Made by a program: the position numbers and the translations under genes. 50,560 bases of DNA from an uncultured Ruminiclostridium sp. (GTDB taxonomy: Bacteria; Bacillota; Clostridia; Oscillospirales; Ruminococcaceae), in the NCBI GenBank assembly GCA_947623915.1, contig CANQIB010000017.1, positions 1-50,560 of the forward strand, given 5' to 3'. Position 1 is the stretch's first letter; the number at the start of each line of letters is the position of its first letter. Shown piece by piece: positions 7,450 through 15,368 of the stretch. The notes under the pieces are model-generated. The model searched no databases, was not told the DNA's origin, and worked only from the letters and a program-made list of their open reading frames with translations.

Positions 7450-9354
7450 CTATATTTTCAGCGGCAGCCACACTCTCATCTGATTTTCGCCGCGATTTCC
7501 CCAAGTGTAATACGGAACGGCGACCGCGGCGCAGCCATTACGTTGTGGCGCGCGGGAGCTGTACAGCTCGTCGCCGTCCTCCGTTCTTATCGCCTTTACC
7601 GCCAGCTTTACCGCTCCGCCGAGCGAGCCGTCCTCGCCCTGTACCGTGATATCCCCGTCTGCGTCTATCGAGAGGGAGCGCACGTCGCCGCCGTTATCGA
7701 CCCCCTCAAAGCAGTACACCAGCGGACCGCGGCAAACCGCCGCCATGCCGGTAAGCGACGGTATCTTCACCGACGGATAGTACAGCTTGGGCGTACCGTC
7801 CAGCGTCAGCACAAGCTCGTCGCCGTCGTTCACGCCGAGGTAAACATACCCGTCCGACAGCTTTTCCGACAGCTCCGCCCCGTTTTTCTCAAGGCGGCAG
7901 CTTTCGCTCCAACCCGCTATCCTTATCGCCAGTCTGCCGCCTTTCACCACCGTGTACTTTATCTCAAAGGAGTATGGATACCCCGTTCGGCAGATAAGCC
8001 GCACACCGTTATCAAACGTCACCTCTCCGTCCGCGTACATATGACAGTAAGCGGTATCTCCGCTCTCCCCGTAAGCGTACCGTCCGAACGAGGAGATGAG
8101 CCGCGCGATATTCGGCGGGCAGCAGGCGCAGGCATACCAGCCCGGCCGCTGCGGGAGGTCATGGCGTTTATCCGGCGAGATACCCGATATTCCGGGGTCT
8201 ACCTCCAGCGGGTTGACGTAAAAGAACCGTTTTCCGTCAAGCTGCATCCCCGCCAGCACGGTATTGTAAAACGCACGCTCCATAACGTCGGCGTATTCTC
8301 CTTTGACCTCGTATTCCAACATTCTCGACGCGAAAAATATCAGCCCCACCGACGCGCAGCTCTCGGCATACGCCGTGTCCGACGGCAGGTCGTAATCGAC
8401 GCTGAACGCCTCTCCCCGTACCGTCGAGCCTATCCCGCCGGTAATGTACATTCTGCGCTTGGTCATGCTGTCCCATAACCTGACGCAGGCGTCATGCAGC
8501 TCGACGTCGCCGGTTTCTCCCGCGAGATCCGCCATTCCCGTATAAAGATACACCGCGCGCACCGCATGGCCCGTCGCGTCGCTCTGCTCTCTGACGGGTC
8601 GGCCGCTTTGCTGATAATCGCCGTCCTCGCCGTTGTTTCCCCATACCGTCCAGTTTCTGCGTTCCCGCTCCTTTTTGAAAAATTCGGCGTCAACTCCGCG
8701 TCGGTCGATAAAATGCCGCGCAAGCTCAAGACAGCGCTCGTCGCCGCTCGTTCGGTACAGCTTTAACAGCGCAAGCTCTATTTCGGGATGTCCGGGATAG
8801 CCCTCCCGCCCCTCGGTAATGAAATGCCGGTATATATGTTCGACATTTTTCAGCATTACGTCCAGCAGCCTGCGCTTGCCGGTGACCTCGTAATACGCGC
8901 ACGCCGCCTCCGCCATATGTCCGGCGCAGTAAAGCTCATGCCCCTCCAGCAGATTTGTCCAGCGTTTGTCCCTGTCGGTCACGGTAAAGCGGGTGTTCAG
9001 ATACCCGTCGTCGTCCTGAGCCGCCGCTATCTTCTCTATCAGCGTATCCACTGTCTTTTCAAGCTCGCCGTCCGAAAAACACGCGAGAGAATACGCCGCC
9101 GCTTCTATCCACTTTGCCGCGTCGCTGTCCTGAAATACCATGCCGTAAAATCCGTCGCCCGCGTCCTCTTTGCGAAGAGCTTTCGCCGCGTTTTCAAAAT
9201 TCCGTATCACATGGCTTTTTTCCGCACCCTCGGCTTTATCGCACAGCACGTCGTACTGATACGGTATCACCGTATCCTTTACCAATCGCTGATACTTCCC
9301 GATAAATCCGCCGGAGCGGTAATTTTTCACATTCAACTGCCTTTGACGTTTCAT
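7450..9354 (-). CDS. GH127 beta-L-arabinofuranosidase-like glycoside hydrolase
   Basis: A 634-residue protein of the GH127 (DUF1680) family. Family members such as HypBA1 release L-arabinose from beta-arabinofuranosides using a zinc-bound cysteine. The sequence keeps the zinc/catalytic residues: Glu and Cys in YAESCAS (about 340) and the adjacent Cys pair in CACCPPNIAR (about 420). The N-terminal alpha/alpha barrel (WIEAAAYSL onwards) and the C-terminal beta-sandwich are complete. No signal peptide, so it acts on sugars already imported, fitting plant cell-wall use. The ribosome binding region contains a run of eight G bases directly before the start (C run at 9361-9368), unusual for this window. 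Confidence 0.93.
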   Translation of the reverse strand: MKRQRQLNVKNYRSGGFIGKYQRLVKDTVIPYQYDVLCDKAEGAEKSHVIRNFENAAKALRKEDAGDGFYGMVFQDSDAAKWIEAAAYSLACFSDGELEKTVDTLIEKIAAAQDDDGYLNTRFTVTDRDKRWTNLLEGHELYCAGHMAEAACAYYEVTGKRRLLDVMLKNVEHIYRHFITEGREGYPGHPEIELALLKLYRTSGDERCLELARHFIDRRGVDAEFFKKERERRNWTVWGNNGEDGDYQQSGRPVREQSDATGHAVRAVYLYTGMADLAGETGDVELHDACVRLWDSMTKRRMYITGGIGSTVRGEAFSVDYDLPSDTAYAESCASVGLIFFASRMLEYEVKGEYADVMERAFYNTVLAGMQLDGKRFFYVNPLEVDPGISGISPDKRHDLPQRPGWYACACCPPNIARLISSFGRYAYGESGDTAYCHMYADGEVTFDNGVRLICRTGYPYSFEIKYTVVKGGRLAIRIAGWSESCRLEKNGAELSEKLSDGYVYLGVNDGDELVLTLDGTPKLYYPSVKIPSLTGMAAVCRGPLVYCFEGVDNGGDVRSLSIDADGDITVQGEDGSLGGAVKLAVKAIRTEDGDELYSSRAPQRNGCAAVAVPYYTWGNRGENQMRVWLPLKI

Positions 9355-9360
9355 TTTAGT

Positions 9361-9368
9361 CCCCCCCC
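9361..9368 (-). promoter_or_regulatory. G8 tract acting as ribosome binding site
   Basis: On the minus strand eight consecutive G bases stand six bases upstream of the GH127 start codon in the place of the Shine-Dalgarno sequence. Homopolymer tracts of this length are prone to slippage, so translation strength could vary between cells. No other candidate ribosome binding site is seen. Confidence 0.5.
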
Positions 9369-9415
9369 GCGCCGTTCATTGTTTTATAAAAATGTGAAAT
9401 ATGAACAAAAATTCC

Positions 9416-9450
9416 GCCGTAATAATTTACATTATGTAAATTATTACGGC
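9416..9450. terminator. 35-base palindrome between GH127 gene and NAD operon
   Basis: Arms of 17 bases (9416-9432 and 9434-9450) pair perfectly around one central base. On the plus strand it is followed by TTTTTG. On the minus strand, the direction of the NAD operon that ends at 9469, the stem is followed by GGAATTTTTG, so it can act as a terminator for that operon. A palindromic protein-binding site is the alternative. Confidence 0.6.
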
Positions 9451-9468
9451 TTTTTGTCTAAAAGTATA

Positions 9469-10239
9469 TTATTTTTTGCCGTCAAGATAGCTTTCCGCCT
9501 TGCGGAAGATCTCTTTGTCCTGCTCCCAGTTCAGCATTTCGCGCACGCCGTCACCGTCGAGCAGCCAGTCGCCGATGACCTCCTCACGCTGTATCTTCAC
9601 CGCGTCGGAGATGTCAAACTTTCCGAGGAAGAACACGCTCGTCTTTATCGTGTCCTCCAAAGTGGTAAAGGTGTATTCCTCTCTGAAATCCCGTTCCAAC
9701 GTCACTTTCAGCCCACATTCCTCGTACACCTCGCGCAAAGCGGTCTGCCGCTCGTCCTCGCCGTACTCGATATGCCCTTTGGGAAAGCCGATATGTCCGC
9801 TTTTATTCTTGATGAGAAAGTACCGTCTGCCCCTGTCGGTATCACAGTACAAAACCGCGCCGCAGGTCTTTTCGTATTTTGCATATATCCTGTGCTTAAA
9901 ACAGCGCTCCACAAAATCAACTGCGCGCTCGATATTGCATTTGCAGCACAGCTCGCTGCCTACCAGCTCTTCGGGTACTCCCACCCATTTGTCCTCTTTG
10001 TCGTCGTCGCGCAGTATCACCGCGATTATCACGACCTCGGCGGTTTGCAGCGGCTTATCCGTTCCGAGGATATACACGTCCTGCTCCGCTCCGTCCCCCG
10101 CAAAAAGCCCCTTTACATAGCCGTAATTTATTGGGTAGATATTTTCGGGTCGGCGCGGATGAGCCGAGCCTGCCGGTCGATCGACGGTGACGGTAACTTT
10201 TTTTCCGATATAGGACAGGTCGTTCTTCGGTATTGTCAT
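9469..10239 (-). CDS. pyrophosphatase-like / NUDIX hydrolase fusion
   Basis: A 256-residue two-domain protein. Residues 1-95 resemble family I inorganic pyrophosphatase: YPINYGYV at 35-42 and DGAEQDV at 49-55, where canonical enzymes have DGDPLDV, so the middle Asp is lost, and the IIAVILRDDDKED block near 71-83. Residues ~125-250 form a NUDIX hydrolase with a perfect NUDIX box at 155-177 (GX5EX7REVYEECGL). NUDIX enzymes cleave nucleoside diphosphates linked to another group. It is the last gene of the nadB-nadC operon, 10 bases after the small DUF6472-like gene, with a strong GGGAGG site. Because NadC releases pyrophosphate, and NUDIX enzymes often act on NAD-related or damaged nucleotides, a housekeeping role in NAD metabolism is a reasonable inference. 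Confidence 0.8.
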   Translation of the reverse strand: MTIPKNDLSYIGKKVTVTVDRPAGSAHPRRPENIYPINYGYVKGLFAGDGAEQDVYILGTDKPLQTAEVVIIAVILRDDDKEDKWVGVPEELVGSELCCKCNIERAVDFVERCFKHRIYAKYEKTCGAVLYCDTDRGRRYFLIKNKSGHIGFPKGHIEYGEDERQTALREVYEECGLKVTLERDFREEYTFTTLEDTIKTSVFFLGKFDISDAVKIQREEVIGDWLLDGDGVREMLNWEQDKEIFRKAESYLDGKK

Positions 10240-10249
10240 TTTTACCTCC

Positions 10250-10420
10250 CTACTGCTTTCTTGCCAGAAAATAATCGTCGCCGTCCGAATAATACGGGCA
10301 GTCCGCGCTGTCGCCGCTTATAAAGCGGCTCATCTCGTCCTCGTCAAGGTCCATGGCGCATATATAGTAATCGTAATACTCGTCATACTGATAGTAGCGG
10401 CAGTTTTCACAGTTAGTCAT
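10250..10420 (-). CDS. small Cys/Tyr/Asp-rich protein, DUF6472-like
   Basis: A 56-residue acidic protein with three Cys (CENCRYYQYDEYYDYYIC opening) followed by a MDLDEDEM motif and a late CPYY. The pattern fits the small clostridial DUF6472 family and could bind a metal through its Cys residues; no function is known. The ATG overlaps the nadC stop as ATGA, so translation is probably coupled to nadC. An ATG five codons further upstream (10435) is possible but has no better ribosome binding site. Confidence 0.75.
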   Translation of the reverse strand: MTNCENCRYYQYDEYYDYYICAMDLDEDEMSRFISGDSADCPYYSDGDDYFLARKQ

Positions 10421-11262
10421 CAGGCCGTCTGCCATTTCATGGAAATATCCAGCGCGGTAACGCTGTGGGTCAGCGCGCCGAGGCTGATTATATCCACTCC
10501 CGTTTCCGCGACCGCGCGAATGTTGTCCAGCGTTACGTTGCCGCTCGCCTCCAGCTTTGCGCGTCCCGCCGTCAGCCGTACCGCCTCCGCCATTTCCTCC
10601 ACGCTCATGTTGTCCAGCATTACGACGTCCGCGCCGACTCCCAGCGCCTCTTCAAGCTCGGCAAAGTCGCGCACCTCCACCTCGATTTTGAGCATATGCC
10701 CCGCTTTCTCCCTCAAAGCCGCCACCGCGGCCGTGATAGAGCCGTAAGCGTCGATGTGGTTGTCCTTTATCATCGCCGCGTCGCTTAGATTGTATCTGTG
10801 ATTGCGCCCACCGCCCATAACGACGGAATATTTTTGCAGCGCCCTCAGTCCGGGCAGAGTCTTTCTCGTATCGCATACCGACGCGCCGGTACCCTCCACC
10901 GCCCGTACGCATTTTGCGGTGTAGGTGGCTATCCCGCTCATATGCTGCAAAATGTTCAGCGCGGTGCGTTCCGCTTTCAGCATAGCGGCGGTATGTCCGT
11001 GAAAACGCGCTATAACGTCGCCGCTGTATATCTCGGCTCCATCGGGATAAAGCAGGTCCGTCTGTATTTCGGGGTCGAGCAGCGTAAACGCGCGCGCCGC
11101 CACCTCCAAGCCGGAAAGAACTCCGTCCGCTTTCGCCACAAAATACGCGTCGCTCAGCCCTTCGGGGTTTATCAGCAGGTCAACGGTGCTGTCGATATAG
11201 TTGATGTCCTCGCTGAGCGCGGTCTTGACCACTCTGTCGATGTAGATGGGTAAGAGCTTCAT
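10420..11262 (-). CDS. nadC: nicotinate-nucleotide pyrophosphorylase (carboxylating)
   Basis: A 280-residue quinolinate phosphoribosyltransferase. It converts quinolinate and PRPP to nicotinate mononucleotide, carbon dioxide and pyrophosphate in de novo NAD synthesis. Diagnostic blocks are present: the ERTALNILQHMSGIATYT motif, DTRKTLPGLR, the GGGRNHRYNLSDAAMIKDNH substrate-binding block, KIEVEVRD, MLDNMS and LEASGN. The start overlaps the nadB stop as ATGA and its stop overlaps the next small gene, so the three genes form a tightly coupled operon. Confidence 0.97.
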   Translation of the reverse strand: MKLLPIYIDRVVKTALSEDINYIDSTVDLLINPEGLSDAYFVAKADGVLSGLEVAARAFTLLDPEIQTDLLYPDGAEIYSGDVIARFHGHTAAMLKAERTALNILQHMSGIATYTAKCVRAVEGTGASVCDTRKTLPGLRALQKYSVVMGGGRNHRYNLSDAAMIKDNHIDAYGSITAAVAALREKAGHMLKIEVEVRDFAELEEALGVGADVVMLDNMSVEEMAEAVRLTAGRAKLEASGNVTLDNIRAVAETGVDIISLGALTHSVTALDISMKWQTA

Positions 11263-12743
11263 GATAATTTCCCGTTTTCCTTTCCCTCGGCAACGACCTC
11301 TCCGAGAATGATATATGCCACCGTCGTAAGCGATTTTGCCTCGATATAATCGGGAGTTACCTCATATCCGCCGTTGTACAGCATATCTTTAAGCTCCCCT
11401 ACCCTTACGAGGTTTTTCTGCGCCTGCTCATAGTCCGGCACGACGAAATACGACCTTTGCATGATGTGGCGTATCTCCGTGCGTATGCCGGAGGGCAGCG
11501 GCTTCCCGTCGGGAGCGGGATAGTCAAATTCCCTCTCCCCGCACTCCGAATGGGTGTAGTTTTTGTTTATATCCTCCGCGATGAGTCGGCTGAAAACCAA
11601 CGCCTCCAGCAGCGAATTGCTGGCAAGTCGGTTTATGCCGTGTACGCCGGTATGCGCACATTCTCCCGCAGCGTACAGCCCCTTTACGGTGGTAGCTCCG
11701 TGCCCGTTCACCGCGATGCCGCCCATAAGATAATGCTGACAGGGATATATCGGTATCGGCTCGACGGTCATGTCGTAGCCTTTCTCCAACACCTTTTGGT
11801 ATATCATGGGAAAACGGTTCTTGATAAAATCCGCCCCCTTATGCGAAATATCCAGGAAAAACTCGTCGCTGCCGGTCGCCTCCTGCTCTTTCAGGATACA
11901 TTTGGAAACTACGTCGCGCGGCGCAAGCTCCTTGCGCTCCGGCTCATATTTGTCCATGAACCGCTGCTTATGACAATTAAGCAGGTACGCGCCCTCTCCT
12001 CTTACCGCCTCGGACACCAGGAAACATTCGCGGTTCTTACGGTCGGCAAACGCCGTCGGGTGGAACTGCACATAGCTCAAATGCTTTATCTGAGCGCCCA
12101 TATTGTAGGCGAACTGTATCCCGTCGCCGGTCGCTATCGCGGAATTTGTGGTATAATCGTACACTCTGCCTATCCCGCCTGTTGCAAGTACGGCGGCCTT
12201 TGTGGTATAATAACGGTGTTCCCCCTCGTGGAAAACATCCGCAAGGAACACGCCGTCCCTTTTTTCAAGACCCAGCAGGTGGCTGTTTTCAAGTATCGTT
12301 ACATTTTTCAGCTTTTGCACCCGCTCGATGAGCGAGGTGACTATCTCATAGCCGGTGCTGTCCTTGTGATGGGCTATCCTGCGGCGGCTGTGTCCTCCCT
12401 CAAGGGTAAGGTCGATGCTGCCGTCCTCCTTGCGGTCAAATTCCACCCCGCAGGACAAAAGGTTCTTTACGTCCTTAGGTCCTTGCTCGACAAGTATCTT
12501 GAGGTTGTCGCGGTCGTTTTTGTAGCCTCCCGCGACCAGGGTATCCTTGATATGCAGCTCAAAGCTGTCGTGGTCGGTGTCCATCACCGCGGCGACTCCG
12601 CCCTGAGCCAGCGCCGAATTGCACAGCGTAAGCTCCCGCTTTGACAGCATAAGCACCTTCATGCTGCTGTCAAGATTGAGCGCCGCATACAGTCCGGACA
12701 CTCCCGACCCTACGATCATCACATCGTATTCGGTAAATTTCAT
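11259..12743 (-). CDS. nadB: L-aspartate oxidase
   Basis: A 494-residue flavoprotein that oxidises L-aspartate to iminoaspartate, the first step of de novo NAD synthesis. The N-terminal FAD-binding GSGVSGLYAAL motif, the succinate dehydrogenase-like ALAQGGVAAV block, the RIAHHKDSTG region, the substrate-binding CQHYLMGGIAV block and the NRLASNSLLEALVF motif are all present. The start has GAAAGGA upstream. It is the first gene of the operon and divergent from hflX with only 50 bases between start codons, so the two promoters must overlap or lie inside the opposite genes. The usual partner nadA (quinolinate synthase) is not in this window. Confidence 0.97.
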   Translation of the reverse strand: MKFTEYDVMIVGSGVSGLYAALNLDSSMKVLMLSKRELTLCNSALAQGGVAAVMDTDHDSFELHIKDTLVAGGYKNDRDNLKILVEQGPKDVKNLLSCGVEFDRKEDGSIDLTLEGGHSRRRIAHHKDSTGYEIVTSLIERVQKLKNVTILENSHLLGLEKRDGVFLADVFHEGEHRYYTTKAAVLATGGIGRVYDYTTNSAIATGDGIQFAYNMGAQIKHLSYVQFHPTAFADRKNRECFLVSEAVRGEGAYLLNCHKQRFMDKYEPERKELAPRDVVSKCILKEQEATGSDEFFLDISHKGADFIKNRFPMIYQKVLEKGYDMTVEPIPIYPCQHYLMGGIAVNGHGATTVKGLYAAGECAHTGVHGINRLASNSLLEALVFSRLIAEDINKNYTHSECGEREFDYPAPDGKPLPSGIRTEIRHIMQRSYFVVPDYEQAQKNLVRVGELKDMLYNGGYEVTPDYIEAKSLTTVAYIILGEVVAEGKENGKLS

Positions 12744-12793
12744 TATATACCAGTCCTTTCATTAAAGGAAAATATCGTCTGTAAGGAGAAAAA

Positions 12794-14041
12794 ATGAACA
12801 CATCGCAAAACGACTTTGAATATACCCGCGCAATACTTGCGGGCGCGGATACCGGAGAATATGACGCCGAGGCGTCGATGGACGAGCTGGAGGAGCTCGC
12901 AAAGACCGCCGGAGCCAAAACCGTCTGCCGTATCCTGCAAAAGCGTCCCGCTCCCGACCCCGCCTCCGTAATAGGCGGAGGTAAGCTAACGGAGCTTGCC
13001 GAAGCCGCAAAGGCTCTCGACGCCGAGCTTATAATTTTCGATACCGAGCTGTCAGCCGCCCAGATACGCTGTATAGAGGACGCAGCCGACACCCGCGTCA
13101 TCGACCGCACCACGCTGATATTGGATATATTCGCCATGCGCGCCGTCACCAACGAGGGCAAGCTGCAAGTAGAGGCGGCTCAGCTTAAATACCGCCTTTC
13201 CCGCCTTGCCGGACAGGGAACGTCGTTATCCCGCCTGGGCGGAGGTATCGGAACGCGCGGCCCCGGTGAGACCAAGCTGGAGACCGACCGCCGTCATATC
13301 CGCCGCCGACTGGAAAAGCTCGGCAGAGAGCTTGACGAACTGGAAAAGCGGCGTTCGTTCGCAAGAGGCCGCCGCAAAAAGGACAACGTTATCACCGCCG
13401 CGATAGTGGGCTACACCAACGCCGGAAAATCCACGCTGCTGAACGCGCTCACCGACGCCGGCGTGCTTGCGGAAAACAAGCTGTTCGCCACGCTGGATCT
13501 CACCTCGCGCGCTTTGGAGCTGCCGGACGGCAGGCGCGTGATACTTACCGATACCGTGGGCTTTATCCGTCGGCTGCCGCACCATTTGGTAGAGGCTTTC
13601 CGCTCCACTCTGGAGGAAGCCGCGTCGGCAGACCTGATACTTCACGTCTGCGACATCTCCGACGAACAGCTCGCGGATAAGCTGAAAACAGCGGAAAAGC
13701 TGCTCGGAGAGCTTGGCTGCGGGGATATCCCCACTATAAACGTGCTTAATAAATGCGATAAATTCTTCGGCGGAGCGCCGGAGGACGAAAGCACCGTCAA
13801 AGTATCCGCGCTGACGGGAGAGGGTCTTGACCGGCTCAAACGGCTGATATGCGAAAAGCTGTCCGACCGAATGACCGACGCCGTCCTGCTGTTTCCCTAC
13901 GACAAAGCCGCCGACGCTGCCGCGCTGCGAAATTTCGGCAAGGTCGTAAGCGAGGAATATTCGGACAGCGGGATAAAGATCAAAGCCGTGATGGAGAAAA
14001 AATACCTCGGTCGCTTTTCGGACTATCTGCAAAAGGAATAA
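12794..14041 (+). CDS. hflX: ribosome-associated GTPase HflX
   Basis: A 415-residue GTPase with the HflX N-terminal domain (VIGGGKLTELAE), the GQGTSLSRLGGGIGTRGPGE linker motif and a long coiled segment, followed by a G domain: G1 GYTNAGKST, G2 region FATLDLTSR, G3 DTVGF, G4 NKCDKF. HflX splits stalled or stress-damaged ribosomes. An AAGGAG site lies seven bases upstream of the ATG. The gene is convergent with galK, with only two bases between the stop codons and no terminator in between, so the two transcripts must overlap. Confidence 0.97.
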   Translation: MNTSQNDFEYTRAILAGADTGEYDAEASMDELEELAKTAGAKTVCRILQKRPAPDPASVIGGGKLTELAEAAKALDAELIIFDTELSAAQIRCIEDAADTRVIDRTTLILDIFAMRAVTNEGKLQVEAAQLKYRLSRLAGQGTSLSRLGGGIGTRGPGETKLETDRRHIRRRLEKLGRELDELEKRRSFARGRRKKDNVITAAIVGYTNAGKSTLLNALTDAGVLAENKLFATLDLTSRALELPDGRRVILTDTVGFIRRLPHHLVEAFRSTLEEAASADLILHVCDISDEQLADKLKTAEKLLGELGCGDIPTINVLNKCDKFFGGAPEDESTVKVSALTGEGLDRLKRLICEKLSDRMTDAVLLFPYDKAADAAALRNFGKVVSEEYSDSGIKIKAVMEKKYLGRFSDYLQKE

Positions 14042-14043
14042 TA

Positions 14044-15303
14044 TCAGTTTTCCGGCAAAACCTCCGTACCGCCGACGGAGCGTATCGTAAGTATATGACA
14101 GCTTCCCGCGCCGAATACCTTTTCCATGTCCATCTTGAACGCCTGCAAAAGGTCCAGCGGCACGAACGCTTGTATCGTTCCCGCAAATCCGCCGCCGTGT
14201 ACGCGGCAGGCTCCCTTGCGGCAAAGCGCGTGTTCCGCGACGTTTAAGGCTATGCCTATCGCCTGGCTCTTGTGGTCGGATACGGCGAATATGTTTTGCA
14301 GATACTTGTAGCTTGAGTTGCCGCTTTCGTTTATGGATTCGAGGAACGCTCCGAAATCCCCGCTCTTGAGCGAATGTGCCAGCTTGTCCACTCTGTCGTT
14401 CTCGTCAAAGAAATGAAGCGCTCTCAGCACCGCTCTGTCGCCGAACTCCTCGCGGAGCTGATTGATGTTGAGTATCACGTCCTGACGGCATATCTCTCTG
14501 AGGTAATCCACCGAGAAAAAATTGGCTATCTGTTTCATCTCATTGGGTATTGCGGCATATTCCGCCGTAAGGTCGGCGTGATCCGCCTTGGTGTCTATTA
14601 TGCAAAGCGCGTGCCCGTATTTTTCAAATTTCAGCGGTATGTTCTCTATAAGCGGCGCTTTGGTGTTTTTAAAGTCTATCGCGGTAAACCCGCCCACCGA
14701 GCTTGCCATCTGATCCATAAGTCCGCTGGGCTTGCCGAAATACACGTTCTCCGCGAGCTGAGCTATCTGCGCTATCGTAACGGGGCTTATCGCGCCTCTG
14801 TTGAACAGTCCCGAAAGTATCGTGCCGGTCAATACCTCGAACGCCGCCGAGGAGGACAGCCCCGAACCTTTCAGCACGTCCGAAAAGGTATACGCCTGAA
14901 AACCGCCTATCGCCAGCCCCTGCGCGGCAAAGCCCGCGGCGACGCCCCGTATCAGAGCGGCGGAGGTGTTTTTTTCGCTTTCGCGCGCCGCGAGGTCGTC
15001 TATGCTTATCTCATCTACGGGAAATCCGTCGGATTTTATCGTTATCTTACCGTCGCCGGTCTCCTTTACCACCGCGATAACGTCAAGGTTCACGCTGGCG
15101 GCAAGCACCTTGCCGTGATTATGGTCGGTATGGTTTCCGCCTACCTCGGTACGCCCCGGCGCGGAAAAATACCGCAGCCCGCTCTCGTCGGTCTTGAAAT
15201 ACTCGCAAAAAGCCGCGGTCGCCTTTTTATACCTCTGCTTTTGCGCCTCAAGCTCGTTTTGAGGATAAATCTCGCTCAAACCGGAAATTATCTGCTTTGC
15301 CAT
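14044..15303 (-). CDS. galK: galactokinase
   Basis: A 419-residue GHMP kinase that phosphorylates galactose at C1 with ATP, first step of the Leloir pathway. The galactokinase signature GRTEVGGNHTDHNHG lies near residue 50, the ATP-binding KGSGLSSSAAFE near 145, and the C-terminal GHMP motif in RVHGGGFAGTIQAFVP. The length fits the family. An AAAGGAA site precedes the ATG. galU (UDP-glucose pyrophosphorylase) is encoded ~10 kb away, but galT and galE are not in the window. Its 3' end abuts hflX. Confidence 0.97.
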   Translation of the reverse strand: MAKQIISGLSEIYPQNELEAQKQRYKKATAAFCEYFKTDESGLRYFSAPGRTEVGGNHTDHNHGKVLAASVNLDVIAVVKETGDGKITIKSDGFPVDEISIDDLAARESEKNTSAALIRGVAAGFAAQGLAIGGFQAYTFSDVLKGSGLSSSAAFEVLTGTILSGLFNRGAISPVTIAQIAQLAENVYFGKPSGLMDQMASSVGGFTAIDFKNTKAPLIENIPLKFEKYGHALCIIDTKADHADLTAEYAAIPNEMKQIANFFSVDYLREICRQDVILNINQLREEFGDRAVLRALHFFDENDRVDKLAHSLKSGDFGAFLESINESGNSSYKYLQNIFAVSDHKSQAIGIALNVAEHALCRKGACRVHGGGFAGTIQAFVPLDLLQAFKMDMEKVFGAGSCHILTIRSVGGTEVLPEN

Positions 15304-15368
15304 ATTTTTTGTTTCCTTTCAGTTTATGCAAATATATTCACGGGTACCCGCCCGAAAAAAAGTTCAGC

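Noticed and set aside
8788-10323. 511-codon open frame on the plus strand across the GH127 gene and the NUDIX fusion gene
   Set aside because: It crosses two real genes and the palindrome between them in antisense and has no recognisable product.
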